NCBI GenBank assembly: GCA_029851415.1
Contig: CM056742.1
Coordinates: 92,060,748 to 92,124,747, forward strand
Reading direction: 5' to 3'
From: Eretmocerus hayati
Lineage: Eukaryota; Arthropoda; Insecta; Hymenoptera; Aphelinidae
DNA: 64,000 nucleotides
The notes below the pieces were generated by a model. The model had not been told where the DNA came from, searched no databases, and worked only from the letters and a program-made list of their open reading frames with translations. The first letter of the stretch is position 1. Each line of letters opens with the position of its first letter. Positions 28,155-39,125 of this stretch are shown here, piece after piece. A program made the position numbers and the translations under genes.

Positions 28155-28415
28155 GGGTGGAGGAACGGCCCTAAGTACCCGTCCTCACAAAAAATCAGAC
28201 GTCTCATCCAACCTCTACGCAGATATCTAGGATTGGTGGGTCGGTGCCCCTAAGTACCCACCACCCCCATCTGTGTATATCTGCGATTTCCAAATCGGGT
28301 GACTTTCTAAGGATGATATGCGAGTGGCCCTAAGTACCCACTCCATTCACCTTATAAAGTCATAAAATTTCTCTCATCATATTTCATTTCGTCCAAGGGC
28401 TAAGTACCCGAGGAT
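28155..28415 (+). other. Four CTAAGTACCC hairpins in the U5-like part of the solo LTR
   Basis: CTAAGTACCC occurs at 28,171, 28,250, 28,330 and 28,400 (spacing 79, 80, 70 bp). Each copy sits in the loop or inner stem of a local inverted repeat whose arm sequences differ: GAGGAACGG with CCGTCCTC, GGGTCGGTG with CACCACCC, GAGTGG with CCACTC, and TCC..GGG with CCC..GGA. The stems change while the loop is kept, which points to selection on RNA structure. Role unknown; a packaging or dimerisation signal is one possibility. Confidence 0.6.
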
Positions 28416-28569
28416 GGGTAAAATTTGATGGAGAAATAAAACAAATTGATCTTCCTAGAAGCCCATTATTATTGCATGAATATACACACACCTCTATCGA
28501 GGCATCCCTCTACAATCATTATGCTCCGGCTCTCTCCCTAGATCCAGAGCCCATATTTGTACCCTTACA

Positions 28570-28887
28570 GTCTTGAACTCGAGAGCTGATGTTATGAAAA
28601 TTCTTAGTAACAAGAAGCTTCTCCCGAAAAATATTTCAGTAAATACGGATAGAACCCAGATTCAGCGTGACAAACTGAATTCTGTGCGGGCTGAAGTAGA
28701 GCGTATTAATAGTATGAACGGATCAAAATGCAAAACCATAAAATATGTTCGTGGTGTACCTACAATCATTGACTATACAGAAGCCCCTGCACATGCACCC
28801 AAAACAACTGGTAATGGTGCTCCAACGTCTATGAAATCCAAATCAAATTCTTGTACAAAAAACCTAAATGCAAGTAAGGAAAACTGA
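28570..28887 (+). pseudogene. Non-LTR ORF1, C-terminal part
   Basis: Continuation of ORF1 after the solo LTR. It includes SRADVMKILSNKKLLPKNIS, then DRTQIQRDKLNSVRAEVERI and KTIKYVRGVPTIID. This alpha/beta C-terminal region with a TQIQRDKL-like motif is widespread in ORF1 proteins of PHD-type LINEs and is thought to bind nucleic acid. It ends at TGA 28,885-28,887, just where the ORF2 frame opens (28,878), so ORF1 and ORF2 overlap by about 10 bases, as is common in LINEs. The tail is Lys/Asn/Ser-rich. Confidence 0.72.
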
Positions 28888-31778
28888 GTGCGTGCAAGGA
28901 TAAGATCACTTATTATTACCAAAATGTGCATTCCATGGTGAATAAGCTAAGCAGAATCAAGACAAGCATACATCTTTTCTCATCACCTATGGACATCATA
29001 GTTTTAACTGAGACATGGCTGAAACCTTCTATTATGAACAGTGAACTTGGACTTGATGAATATATTATACATAGAGCAGATAGAATGGCAAAACGTGGCG
29101 GTGGTGTACTTGTTGCCATAGCTAGAAATCGAAAACTGAAAAGTGAGTTAATTTTTGGAGGTGATGTACAAGGAGCCGATGTGATAATCCTCAACATTTC
29201 CTGTCAAAATTCCAAGTTTATAATCGGTGCCGTGTACATACCACCTTCGTCAACTTTGGCAGTTTACCAAGCAGTATCTAACTGTATAGATGATGCTTTG
29301 TCCAAGTTCCCTAACCACAGCCTCATCATAAGTGGTGACTTTAACCTGCCTTACATTACATGGGAAAATGGTCCACTAAGGGATGTCCCTATCGGATCAA
29401 GAAATGAAGAAAGACAACAGAAAGCAGAATGTATCATCCAACTTTTCGGCAGTGCTGGTGTGGAGCAACTGTTCCCACCCCACCCTGATAAAGGATATTC
29501 ACTGGATCTTCTACTGTGCAACTCAGGAATATTCAAGATCAGAGATGACCAGGACCTTCTTGTCCCATTCTGTGATTCTCACCATAAGGCCCTTGTAGGT
29601 GAGATTGTGGTTCCTGAAGCGAGTTCTTTTCTCAGTGAAAGCAGTGTTCAGTTCGATCATAGGTCTGCGGACTTTGCTAAAATCTGTAATGTACTGGAAG
29701 AAGTTGATTGGAATTTGGTAACGGGTCATGAGTGTGTGAATGTCTGTGTGGAAGCATTGAATGAAACTTTGAATACAGTTATCAAGGATAACGTCCCGGT
29801 TAAGAAAGTCATCCACTCCAATTTTCCGAAATGGTATGACCACGAATTGAAATCTTTGATATTTGAGAAAAAGAAACTCCATAAAATTTGGAAGGAGAGT
29901 GATTCCTTAGATGATCACATTGCATTAAAAGAAACACGTGCCCAATGCATCAGAATTCCACGGAAGAAATATGCTGAATATTTGAAATCAGTTGAAAGCA
30001 ATTTGGAAGGTAATTTGAGACAGTTTTGGGCATATACGAAAAATTTAAAGAAAACGAATAGTCTTCCTAATGATATGTATTTCCAAAAAAAGTCTGCTAG
30101 AACTGGCTCGAGTATCGCTAGTCTCTTCTCTGAACACTTTAGTTCGTTCTATAAAAGTAGCTCGTTAGATCCATTAGCAGAATCAGAATGTGAAGAAAAG
30201 CTCCATTCCATTACCATTCTACAAGATGAACTTGACTGTCTTGTTAAGAATCTAGATGATAATACAAAACCAGGCCCTGATGGGATCCCTGCTTTCTTTG
30301 TAAAAAACTGTTGGTCTAGTATCAGAGAAACCATCCTTAAAATCTTCAACAAATTATTAGAGAAAGGAACTTTTCCATGTACCTGGAAGTTAGCATTTGT
30401 CCAACCTGTATTCAAAAATGGAGATGAGCATAATATAGAGAATTACAGGCCCATTTCTATTCTTAGCTGTCTAGCAAAATTATTCGATGCATGTGTAGCA
30501 AATCAATTGTCTGTTTTTCTTATGGGCAAGATAGTTCAAAGTGAGCATGGATTTCGAAAAGGGAAATCAACGATAACTAACCTCATCCTTTACCAAGACT
30601 TCTGAACGAAAAGCTTAAGTAACTACGAGCAAGTTGATTCTATTTACATTGATTTTTCTAAGGCGTTTGATTCAGTGAATCACTCTCGTTTATTAAGTAA
30701 ACTCAGAAATTTTGGAATAAATTGGAAGTTACTTGAGTGGTTTGCACCATATCTATCTGAGAGAAAATTAGCTGTAAGAGTATCAAACTTCGTTTCGAAA
30801 TCCTTTGAATCTCTATCAGGTGTACCACAAGGGTCACATCTAGGCCCAATCTTGTTCATAATATTTATAAATGACATAGTAGAGAAGATGCCACGAATTC
30901 AGATTCTCATTTACGCTGATGATGTAAAAATATTCTCCACTGTCAAGTCCTCACTTGATGCTAGTCATCTACAGAAAGCTCTTTCTTTGCTGAATGATTG
31001 GGCCAATAGTAATGGTTTGGGTATAAATAAGAAAAAATGTGCTATAATATCTTTCTCAAGATCCAAACAAACTATGAATTACCAGTACCAACTTGATGAT
31101 GTAGAAATTGCGCGTGTTGATTGCATCTCCGATCTTGGAATCATATTTGATTCGAGTCTTAAATTTGATGAACACATTGACACAATTTCAAAGAAGTCTT
31201 TAAAAGTTATTGGGTTCTTGAGGCGATCGACATCTGATTTTACAAATCCTCAATCTATTGCTTATTTGTATAAAGCCCTTGTTATTCCTATATTGACTTA
31301 TGGGTCGAACATTTGGGCACCTAATACGAAACAGACCCAAATTAAATTAGAAAGGATTCAAAACAGAATGCTTCGCTACTTGAGTTATAAGGATAAAAAT
31401 CCAATGCATTTCAGAGATCATGAGTATTCTCCTGTTCGAGAAAAATTCAATTTATCTGAACTAGCAATACGTCATTGCTTTCTTGATTGTGTTACTGCAT
31501 TCGAAATGAAAAACGAACTGTTCTCTAGCGTACAAGCAAATGCTTTATTCACTGGAAGAGTTGTTGAGTATGAGTTGCGCTCCATTAGAACGGTGAAACA
31601 AGTCTTCAACAATTCTAGTTGGGTTCATAGTTCTACTACTAATAGACTAAGGCGTTATTGGAATCGTCTTCCCTTGGAGATAAGGAATCAAGAAGCACTA
31701 GAATCATTCAAGTCCTCTCTGCTCTTGTCACTTAAATCTTCTAATCTTCATGATATTCTAACACGTGAGTTAGAATAA
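28878..31778 (+). pseudogene. Non-LTR ORF2: endonuclease-reverse transcriptase, one in-frame stop
   Basis: One frame runs from 28,878 to TAA 31,776-31,778, broken only by TGA at 30,603-30,605. The N-terminal apurinic-type endonuclease shows YYQNVHS, LTETWL, RGGGVLVAI and SGDFNLPYI, with a DSHH motif (about residue 220 from the first Met) where many relatives have SDH. The reverse transcriptase follows: TKPGPDGIPAFFVKN, NYRPISILSC and HGFRKGKST before the stop, then YIDFSKAFDSVNH, LSGVPQGSHLGPILF and the catalytic YADD at about 30,912. A C-terminal thumb-like region ends near LPLEIRNQEALESFKSSL. No ATG precedes the endonuclease in this frame, so the start is lost or ORF2 depends on termination-reinitiation. 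The protein would prime cDNA synthesis at a nicked target; this copy cannot make it whole. Confidence 0.9.
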
Positions 31779-31930
31779 TTCACCAAAATTGATTATTCGG
31801 ATTATCCTTGCACCCTAATTATAATAATCGTATATATATAAATATTTTAGATATAAAGATATTTTCTATATTGTACTAATTTGTGTAATACTGAAATGAG
31901 GGCAGTACTGCCCGTATATATTAATAAATG
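31779..31930 (+). other. 3' UTR and tail of the non-LTR element
   Basis: AT-rich stretch with TATATATAAATATTTTAGATATAAAGATATTT-like runs, ending at TTAATAAATG just before repeat B resumes at AGCATCATCATTATT. No long poly(A) is present. The 3' end is fixed by the switch to repeat B. Confidence 0.65.
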
Positions 31931-34900
31931 AGCATCATCATTATTTCGTATATCTGCCCTTGTGTCGTCTCAAGTCTTCTTTCACGTGAGGGGTGTCGTC
32001 ATAATTCCGAACGCCTCATCATCATTCTGTCGATTCTTCTCGTGGCGTCATAAATAGTCTTCTACGTGAGAGGAGTCGTCATCATTCTAAACGTTTGTGG
32101 CATCATGAAACAGTTTCTACGTGAAGGAATGTCATCATTATTTCTAACATCTTCGTGAATGTCGTATCTGTGACAGCTGAGTCATCCTAAATGTGATTCG
32201 GTGTACTCATGCACGAAGTGTACATATCTCATATAAATGGTAGAGGAAACCGTATTTTTACCAATTATGGATTGATTCGGTTGGAGTTCTGGCAGAGTTT
32301 GAAAGTCAAATCCCCAGCATCATCATTATTCCGTATATCCACCCTTGTGTCGTCTCAAGTCTTCTGCCACGTGAGAGGTGTCGTCATAATTCCAAACGCC
32401 TCATCATCATTCTGACGATTCTCCTTGTGGCGTCATGGATCGTCTCCTACGTAAGAGGAGTCGACATGATTCTAAACGTTTGTGGCATCATCAATCAGTT
32501 TCTACGTGAAGGAGTGGCATCATAAATCGGTTTCTACGTGAAGGAGTGTCATCATAATTCCCAACAACTTTGTGAATGTCGTATCAGTGACAGCTGAGTC
32601 ATCCTAAGTGTGCTTCGGTGTACTCGTGCACGAAGTACGTATATTTCCCATAAATATGAGGAGAGCCTATACTTTGTTACGAAACACACTTCCGAGGACC
32701 TCAGATTGGTCGATGTGCCTAAGCAACTATTTTAGATTGATCAGGTTCAAGTTCTCGCGGTAGAAGGAAGTTGAGTCCGGAGCATCTCCATTATTCTGGA
32801 CATCTTCCCTCGTGGCGTCATGATTGATCTTCCACGTAAGGAAACCCCTCATGATTCCAGACGTATCTATGACAGCTGAGTCATCCTGAGTGTGCTTAGG
32901 TGTACACATGCATGAATCGCGCATATCTCATATGAATGGTACAGGGAACCGTATTATAGCGACTAAGGATTGATTAGGTTGAAGTGCCGGCAGAGGGTGA
33001 GAGTCAAATCCCAAGCATCATCATCATTCCGTATATCCGCCCTGGTGTCGTCTCAAGTCGTCTTCCACGTGAGAAGTATGGTCATGATTCCAAACGCGTC
33101 AACATCATTCTGTCGATTCTCCTTGTGCCATCATGAATCGTCTTCTACGTAAGAGGGGTCGTCAGCTTCGGTGTACTCATGCACGAAGTGGGCATATCCC
33201 ATATGAATGGTAGAGGGAACCGTATTCTTAACGATTGAGGATTGATTAGCTTGGAATTCTGGCAGAAGATGAAAGTCAAATCCCAAGCATCATCATCATT
33301 CCGTATATCCACCCTTGTGTCGTCTTAAGTCGTCTTCCACGTGAGAGGTGTCGTCATAATTCCAAACGCCTCATCATCATTCTGTCGATTCTCCTTGTGG
33401 CGTCATGAATAGTCTTCTACGTAAGAGGAGTCGTCATAATTCTAAACGTTTGTGGCGTCATAAGCCGGGTTTCTACGTGAAGTAGTGTCATCATAATTCC
33501 CAACATCTTTGTGAAGGTCGTATCTGAGACAGCTTAGTCATCCTAAGTGTGCTTCGGTGTACTCATGCACGAAGTACGTATATTCCCCATAAATATGAGG
33601 AGAGCCTATACTTTAATACGAAACACACTTCCGAAGACCTCAGATTGGTCGTTGTGTCTGAGCAACGATTTCAGATTGATCAGGTTGAAGTTCTCGCGGT
33701 AGAAGGAAGTTGAGTCCGAAGCATCTCCATCATTCTGTACATCTCCCCTCGTGGCGTCATGATTGATCTTCCACGTAAAAAAAGCCCTCATAATTCTAAA
33801 CGTATATGTGACAGCTCAGTCATCCTGAGTGTGCTTAGGTGTACACATGCATGAAGTGCGCATATCTCAGATGCATGGTACAGGGAACCGTATTATAGCG
33901 ACTAAGGATTGATTAGATTGAAGTTCCGGCAGAGGATGAGAGTCAAATCCCAAGCATCATCATTATTCCGTATATTCGCCCTGGTGTCGTCTCAAGTCGT
34001 CTTCCACGTGAGAAGTATCGTCATGATTCCAAACGCGTCATTATCATTCTGTCGACTCTCCTTGTGGCGTCATAAATCGTCTTCTACGTAAAAGGGGTCG
34101 TCAGCTTCGAAGTACTCATGCACCAAGTGCGCATATCTCATATAAATGGTAGAGGGAACCGTATTTTAACGTCTATGGATTGATAAGATTGGAGTTCTGG
34201 CAGAGGATGAGAGTCAAATCCCAAGCATCATCATTATTTCGTATATCTGCCCTCGTGTCGTCTCAAGTCGTCTCCCACGTGAGAAGTGTCGTCATAATTC
34301 CAAACGCATCATCATCATTCTGTCGATTCTCCTTGTGGCGTCATGAATCGTCTCCTGCGTAAGAGGAGTCGTCATAATCCTGAACGATTGTGGTATGATG
34401 AATCGGTTTTTACGTAAAGAAGTGTCATCATAATACCCAACATCTTTATGAATGTCGTATCTGTGACAGGTGAGTTATCCTAAGTGTGCTTCGGTGTACT
34501 CATGCACGAAGTGCGCATATCTCATATAAATGGTAGAGGGAACCGTATTTTTAACGATAATGGATTGATTCGGTTGGAGTCCTGGCAAAGGATGAAAGTC
34601 AAATCCCCAGCATCATCATTATTCCGTATATCCGCCCTTGTGTCGTCCCGAGTCTTCTTCCACGTGAGAGATGTCGTCATTATTCCAAACGCCTCATCAT
34701 CATTCTGTCGATTCTCCTTGTAGTGTCATCAAAAGTCTCCTACGTAAGAGGAGTCGTCATAATTCTGAACGCTTGTGGCATCATGAATCGGTTTCTACGC
34801 GAAGTAGTGTCATCATAATTCCCAACATCTTTGTGAAGGTCGTATCTGAGACAGCTTAGTCATCCTAAGTGTGCTTCGGTGTACTCATGCACGAAGTACG

Positions 34901-36965
34901 TATATTCCTCATAAATATGAGGAGAGCCTATACTTTGTTACGAAACACACTTCCGAAGACCTCAGATTGGTCGTTGTGTCTGAGCAACGATTTAAGATTG
35001 TTCAGGTTGAAGTTCTCGCGGTAGAAGGAAGTTGAGTCCGAAGCATCTCCATTATTCTGTACATCTTCCCTCGTGGCGTCATGATTGATCTTCCACGTAA
35101 GAGAAGCCCTCATAATTCCAAACGTATCTGTGACAGCTCAGTCATCCTGAGTGTGCTTAGGTGTACACATGCATGGAGTGCGCATATCTCATATAAATGG
35201 TACAGGGGACCGTATTATAGCGACTAAGGATTGATTAGGTTGGAGTTCTGGCAGAGGATGCAAGTCATCATCATCACAATCCCAAGCATCATCATTATTC
35301 CTCATATCCGCCCTTGTGTCGTCTTAGGTCGTCTTCCACGTGAGAGGTGTCGTCATAATTCCAAACGCCTCATCATCATTCTGTCGATTCTCCTTGTGGC
35401 GTCATGAATAGTCTTCTACGTAAGAGGAGTCGTCATAATCCTGAACGATTGTGGTATGATGAATCGGTTTTTACGTAAAGAAGTGTCATCATAATACCCA
35501 ACATCTTTATGAATGTCGTATCTGTGACAGGTGAGTTATCCTAAGTGTGCTTCGGTGTACTCATGCACGAAGTGCGCATATCTCATATAAATGGTAGAGG
35601 GAACCGTATTTTTAACGATAATGGATTGATTCGGTTGGAGTCCTGGCAAAGGATGAAAGTCAAATCCCCAGCATCATCATTATTCCGTATATCCGCCCTT
35701 GTGTCGTCTCGAGTCTTCTTCCACGTGAGAGATGTCGTCATTATTCCAAACGCCTCATCATCATTCTGTCGATTCTCCTTGTAGTGTCATCAAAAGTCTC
35801 CCACGTAAGAGGAGTCGTCATAATTCTGAACGCTTGTGGCATCATGAATCGGTTTTTACGTGAAGTAGTGTCATCATAATTCCCAACATCTTTGTGAAGG
35901 TCGTATCTGAGACAGCTTAGTCATCCTAAGTGTGCTTCGGTGTACTCATGCACGAAGTACGTATATTCCTCATAAATATGAGGAGAGCCTATACTTTGTT
36001 ACGAAACACACTTCCGAAGACCTCAGATTGGTCGTTGTGTCTGAGCAACGATTTAAGATTGTTCAGGTTGAAGTTCTCGCGGTAGAAGGGAGTTGAGTCC
36101 GAAGCATCTCCATTATTCTGTACATCTTCCCTCGTGGCGTCATGATTGATCTTCCACGTAAGAGAAGCCCTCATAATTCCAAACGTATCTGTGACAGCTC
36201 AGTCATCCTGAGTGTGCTTAGGTGTACACATGCATGGAGTGCGCATATCTCATATAAATGGTTCCGGGTAACCGTATTATAGCGACTAAGGATTGATTAG
36301 GTTGGAGTTCTGGCAGAGGATGCAAGTCATCATCATCACAATCCCAACCATCATCATTATTCCTCATATCCGCCCTTGTGTCGTCTTAAGTCGTCTTCCA
36401 CGTGAGAGGTGTCGTCATAATTCCAAACGCCTCATCATCATCCTGTCGATTCTCCTTGTGGCGTCATGAATAGTCTTCTACGTAAGAGGAGTCGTCATAA
36501 TTCTAAACGTTTGTGGCGTCATAAGCCGGGTTTCTACGTGAAGTAGTGTCATCATAATTCCCAACATCTTTGTGAATGTCGTATTTGTGACAGCTGAGTC
36601 ATCCTAAGTGTGCTTCGGTGTACTCATGTACGAAGTGCGCATATCTCATATAAATTGTACAGGAAACCGTATTTTAACGAATATGGATTGATCAGATTGA
36701 AGTTCTGGCAGGGAATGGAAATCAAATCCCAAGCATCATCATTATTCCGTATATCCGCCCTTGTGTTGTCTTAAGTCGTCTTCCACGTGAGAAGTGTCGT
36801 CATTATCCCAAACGCGTCATCATCATTCTGTCGATTCACCTTGTGGCGTCATGAATCGTCTTCTACGTAAGAGGAGTCGTCATAATCCTAAACGTCTGAG
36901 GCATCATAAATCGGTTCCTACGTAAAGAAGTGTCATCATAATTCCTATCATCTTTGTGATGACAT
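31931..36965 (+). repeat. Complex repeat B, right block
   Basis: Same family as 24,785-26,290. Two module types alternate: a long type with three ACGTGAGA/ACGTAAGA sub-units, and a short type starting CAGATTGGTCG and including TTGAAGTTCTCGCGGTAGAA. The CATGCACGAAGT block recurs near 32,208, 32,625, 33,178, 33,565, 34,117, 34,500, 34,885, 35,560, 35,950 and 36,620. The array fades out near 36,965, where the CTACGTAAAG sub-unit is followed by unique sequence. No gene is supported; the 60-80 codon frames inside are repeat by-products. Confidence 0.9.
34378..36499 (+). repeat. 1,061 bp tandem duplication in repeat B
   Basis: 34,378-35,438 and 35,439-36,499 match at an offset of exactly 1,061 bp with only a few differences (e.g. 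TACAGGGGACC against TTCCGGGTAACC, CAAGCATC against CAACCATC). Other modules of the array differ by about 10%. This is the most recent unequal-exchange event in repeat B. Confidence 0.85.
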
Positions 36966-37129
36966 TGTCATCACAAGTGTGTTCGTCTGCATGAATAATT
37001 GAAACGAACATTTATTGTGATGGTTACATTTCACATAGAAATTTCTTCTATATAAGGTATCTGACATGCGAAACGACCCTACATATACATAAATTACCTG
37101 GTTCCTCGATTGTCGTCAGAAGTCGGTAT

Positions 37130-37130
37130 G

Positions 37131-37167
<37 letters not shown>
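37130..37167. repeat. (TA)n microsatellite
   Basis: Uninterrupted TA dinucleotides between AGTCGGTATG and CTCCCCCT. It separates repeat B from the following minisatellite. Confidence 0.95.
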
Positions 37168-37170
<3 letters not shown>

Positions 37171-37189
37171 CCCCTAATATATAGTAGTA

Positions 37190-37500
37190 AGAATGAGATT
37201 CCTCTGAATTCCCCTGAATTCCCCTTAATTCCCTTGAACTCCCCTGAATTTCCTCGACTGCCTTGAATGCCCAGAAGGGCCCCTGAGGGCCTCTGAGGTC
37301 CTTCGAGGTCCCTTGAGGGCCCCCGAGGGCCCCTGAGGGCCCCGAGTGCCTCTGACCAATTAACCTTAATTACGTTCCATGTTTACCTTAGGGGCTGAGA
37401 GATTCCCCTAAGATCCCCTGAGGGCCTGCGAGGGCCCCTGAGAGCCTCCGAGGGCCTCCGAGGGCCCCTGAGGGCCCCTAAATTTTTCTGAGCCCCTACA
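37190..37500 (+). repeat. GAATTCCCCT / GAGGGCCCCT minisatellite
   Basis: Short degenerate units: first GAATTCCCCT-like (37,205-37,255), then GAGGGCCCCTGAG-like blocks at 37,270-37,345 and 37,410-37,485, separated by unique sequence. The units contain palindromic GGGCCC. A minus-strand frame rich in LRGPRRPS is only a translation of the repeat. Confidence 0.75.
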
Positions 37501-37818
37501 GATCCCTCAGTCTCCTCAATTTTTCTTTGCAGCTCCCCAGAAATTACCTCCTCCCCATCATCATTATTTTTCATCGGATTATTAAATCATTAAAACATTC
37601 AAAGTGAGCTTGCGTTACGGAGAAGATGTATACTCCTTCCAAGAAAGTATGAATCAGAAAAATTTTACAGTATATCTGAGAATCAAAAATCAATAATCAA
37701 AATTATTGGTGACGGGACACTCTTCCACAACATCAACTTCATTTTCTGAAATCAATTTCTCAATTCTCATCTTTTCACCACCTAACAATTTCATTTCATC
37801 TACAGCCTCCACTTCCAC

Positions 37819-38209
37819 ATGTACGTTGAACCTGTAAGGACCACTCAATAAAATCAATTTCGAAACGATTCATTCCACTTTCATCTGATTTCAGGAAATT
37901 GATCATTCTCTTGCAAGTCACCGCAAACAACGTGTATATATATATATCGACTATCGGCTGATCATATCGACCAGAGTACCTTTTGTACGTGCCCGCGGAA
38001 TGTAAGAAAAGAGCATCCTCGCACGACTGATTTAGTACACTGAACGCGAGTGACAAACTGTGGATTTAGATCGTAAGCTCTAGTGAATAAATGTAATTTT
38101 CTGTGAAGTTACACGAAATTCACAAATCACTGGCTAGGATCACCAACCCGGCTCCAGACTCCTCATCCTCGTATTTCAACTCCGAGGGAAGCACCTCAGC
38201 TCCTGAACA
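37819..38209 (+). mobile_element. Probable BEL/Pao LTR end (5' boundary uncertain)
   Basis: The region ends CTCCTGAACA followed directly by TTGGTCCTTCAAGCC. The intact BEL element at 50,087 has the same layout (LTR ends ATAAACA, then TTTGGTCCTTCGAGC), which identifies an LTR edge and primer-binding site. Upstream lie TATATATATATCGA near 37,935 and GAATAAATG at 38,084, usable as TATA and polyadenylation signals. I could not fix the left end, as no second copy is present; 37,819 (TGTACGTT) is only one candidate. Confidence 0.45.
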
Positions 38210-38228
38210 TTGGTCCTTCAAGCCGGAT
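38210..38228 (+). other. Primer-binding-site-like sequence
   Basis: TTGGTCCTTCAAGCCGGAT. It shares TTGGTCCTTC and AGC with the sequence just inside the 5' LTR of the BEL element at 50,378. The tRNA partner was not determined. Confidence 0.5.
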
Positions 38229-39125
38229 TCGTGCCGGGTGCAACAAATTTAGGTGCAACTGAGTAATGATCAGTTCGGTAACACGATGAGGGGGAAAGAT
38301 CGCAGGATATTCTTTAGGAAAGGGGAGCCTAGAGTGCTTCAATCGGCCTCCAACTCGGAGAATGCCATCTTGATCGATAAAGGGGTGAGTTTGATAAGTT
38401 TCGATGATCTTTGATGATCGAGGAAGATCTGATTTCTGACTCAAAGTCTCAATTCCTGAACGAAACGTCCGAATTTGGACATACTTGATCCAAAAGTCGC
38501 TGGCTTTCCGAATGTCATCAGCTGTTAGGGGAGAATACTTATAAGGTAGATTCTTCCGAGGTCGTTGAGGTCTCCTCATTTTCAATGCTTGGACGAATTT
38601 CATCACAAGTGAGGTTATTCAAAGTAGACGAGCCCAAGAGTCCGTTAACGTGAGTAACTCCCACTCTTCCATGGGCTGTGGATGATGCGTGCAACTCACT
38701 CTTCGTTTTTCTTCGTCAACTTCGGGTATGGTGGTATCACAATTCGAATTTTCTTCTGGTGCATAGAGCCATTGTGGGCCATTCCACCACATTTGAGTGT
38801 TGACCAGATCGGTCGCAGAAAGACCAAAGGCTACGTGATGCGCAGGGTTTGTCTCAGGAGGGAGTAACCTCCACTGAGCTTTGGGCAGCAAAGTATTGAT
38901 TTTGGACAATCGATTTGATACAAATTGTTTTCATGTTGAGGGGTCTTGTTTGAGCCAACCTAAAGCGGTAACAGAACTCATCCAACAGGAGACATCCCCG
39001 TGTTCGAAAGCATCGCCCCCTTCAAAGAATCCTTGACATGTGTTAGCAGCCGCACGAGTAGCAATGCTGCCAACAAATTGAGACAAGAGGATGGTGTCTC
39101 CTTGAGTGGGGATCCTTAGATTGTA
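38226..39125 (-). pseudogene. BEL/Pao pol fragment: RNase H to integrase N-terminus
   Basis: Read on the minus strand from about 39,125 down. A degraded RNase H segment comes first (GDVSCWMSSVTALGWLKQDPST, then a stop, then KQFVSNRLSKINTLLPK). Next is the linker with HHVAFGLSATDLVNTQMWWNGPQWL, then SDFWIKYVQ and the pre-integrase FIDQDGILRVGGRLKHSRLPFPKEYP, ending at TELIITQLHLNLLHPARI, which is the start of the HHCC zinc-binding region. At least one stop and frame changes are present. It stops where the plus-strand primer-binding site begins, so pol faces the LTR in the wrong orientation. No protease, RT or integrase core is present. Confidence 0.8.

Larger units (their letters stand above)
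27061..28569 (+). mobile_element. Solo LTR (TG...CA, 1,509 bp) inserted in the non-LTR ORF1
   Basis: The insertion begins TGAGTGCC and ends CCCTTACA, with GTCTTG directly on both sides (27,055-27,060 and 28,570-28,575). Taking out the insertion and one copy of GTCTTG leaves the ORF1 frame open, which fixes the boundaries. It has an LTR layout: a long AT-rich 5' part (U3-like), TATAAATA at 27,955, AATAAA at 28,067, and a long 3' part (U5-like). No gag or pol lies inside, so it is a solo LTR left by LTR-LTR recombination. A 4-6 bp duplication fits Gypsy or related LTR elements; the family is not identifiable from the LTR alone. Four spaced CTAAGTACCC hairpins lie in the U5-like part. Confidence 0.82.
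26291..31930 (+). mobile_element. Non-LTR retrotransposon (Jockey/CR1 group), disrupted
   Basis: A two-ORF LINE inserted in repeat B. In order: about 85 bp 5' UTR; ORF1 with a PHD-type zinc finger and coiled coil (from ATG 26,375); a foreign 1,509 bp insertion; the rest of ORF1 to 28,887; ORF2 with endonuclease and reverse transcriptase to 31,778; about 150 bp AT-rich 3' UTR ending TTAATAAATG. The PHD-finger ORF1, apurinic-type endonuclease and YADD reverse transcriptase place it in the Jockey/CR1 assemblage; the exact clade is not resolved. Defects: a frame change in the ORF1 zinc finger, a stop at 26,968, the insertion, and TGA at 30,603. Repeat B flanks both ends, with a 75 bp segment present on both sides (26,216-26,290 and 31,931-32,005). 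Confidence 0.88.

Noticed and set aside
27060..28570. Spliceosomal intron in LINE ORF1 (GTGAGT...TTACAG)
   Set aside because: Removing it as an intron leaves both copies of the short flanking direct repeat and puts ORF1 out of frame with a stop within a few codons. Treating it as TG...CA with a GTCTTG duplication leaves the frame open.
24785..36965. 60-80 codon frames recurring in repeat B
   Set aside because: They recur with the repeat module and vary with it. No start context, domain or conservation beyond that of the DNA repeat.
37383..37574. LRGPRRPS-repeat protein on the minus strand
   Set aside because: Translation of the GAGGGCCCCT minisatellite.
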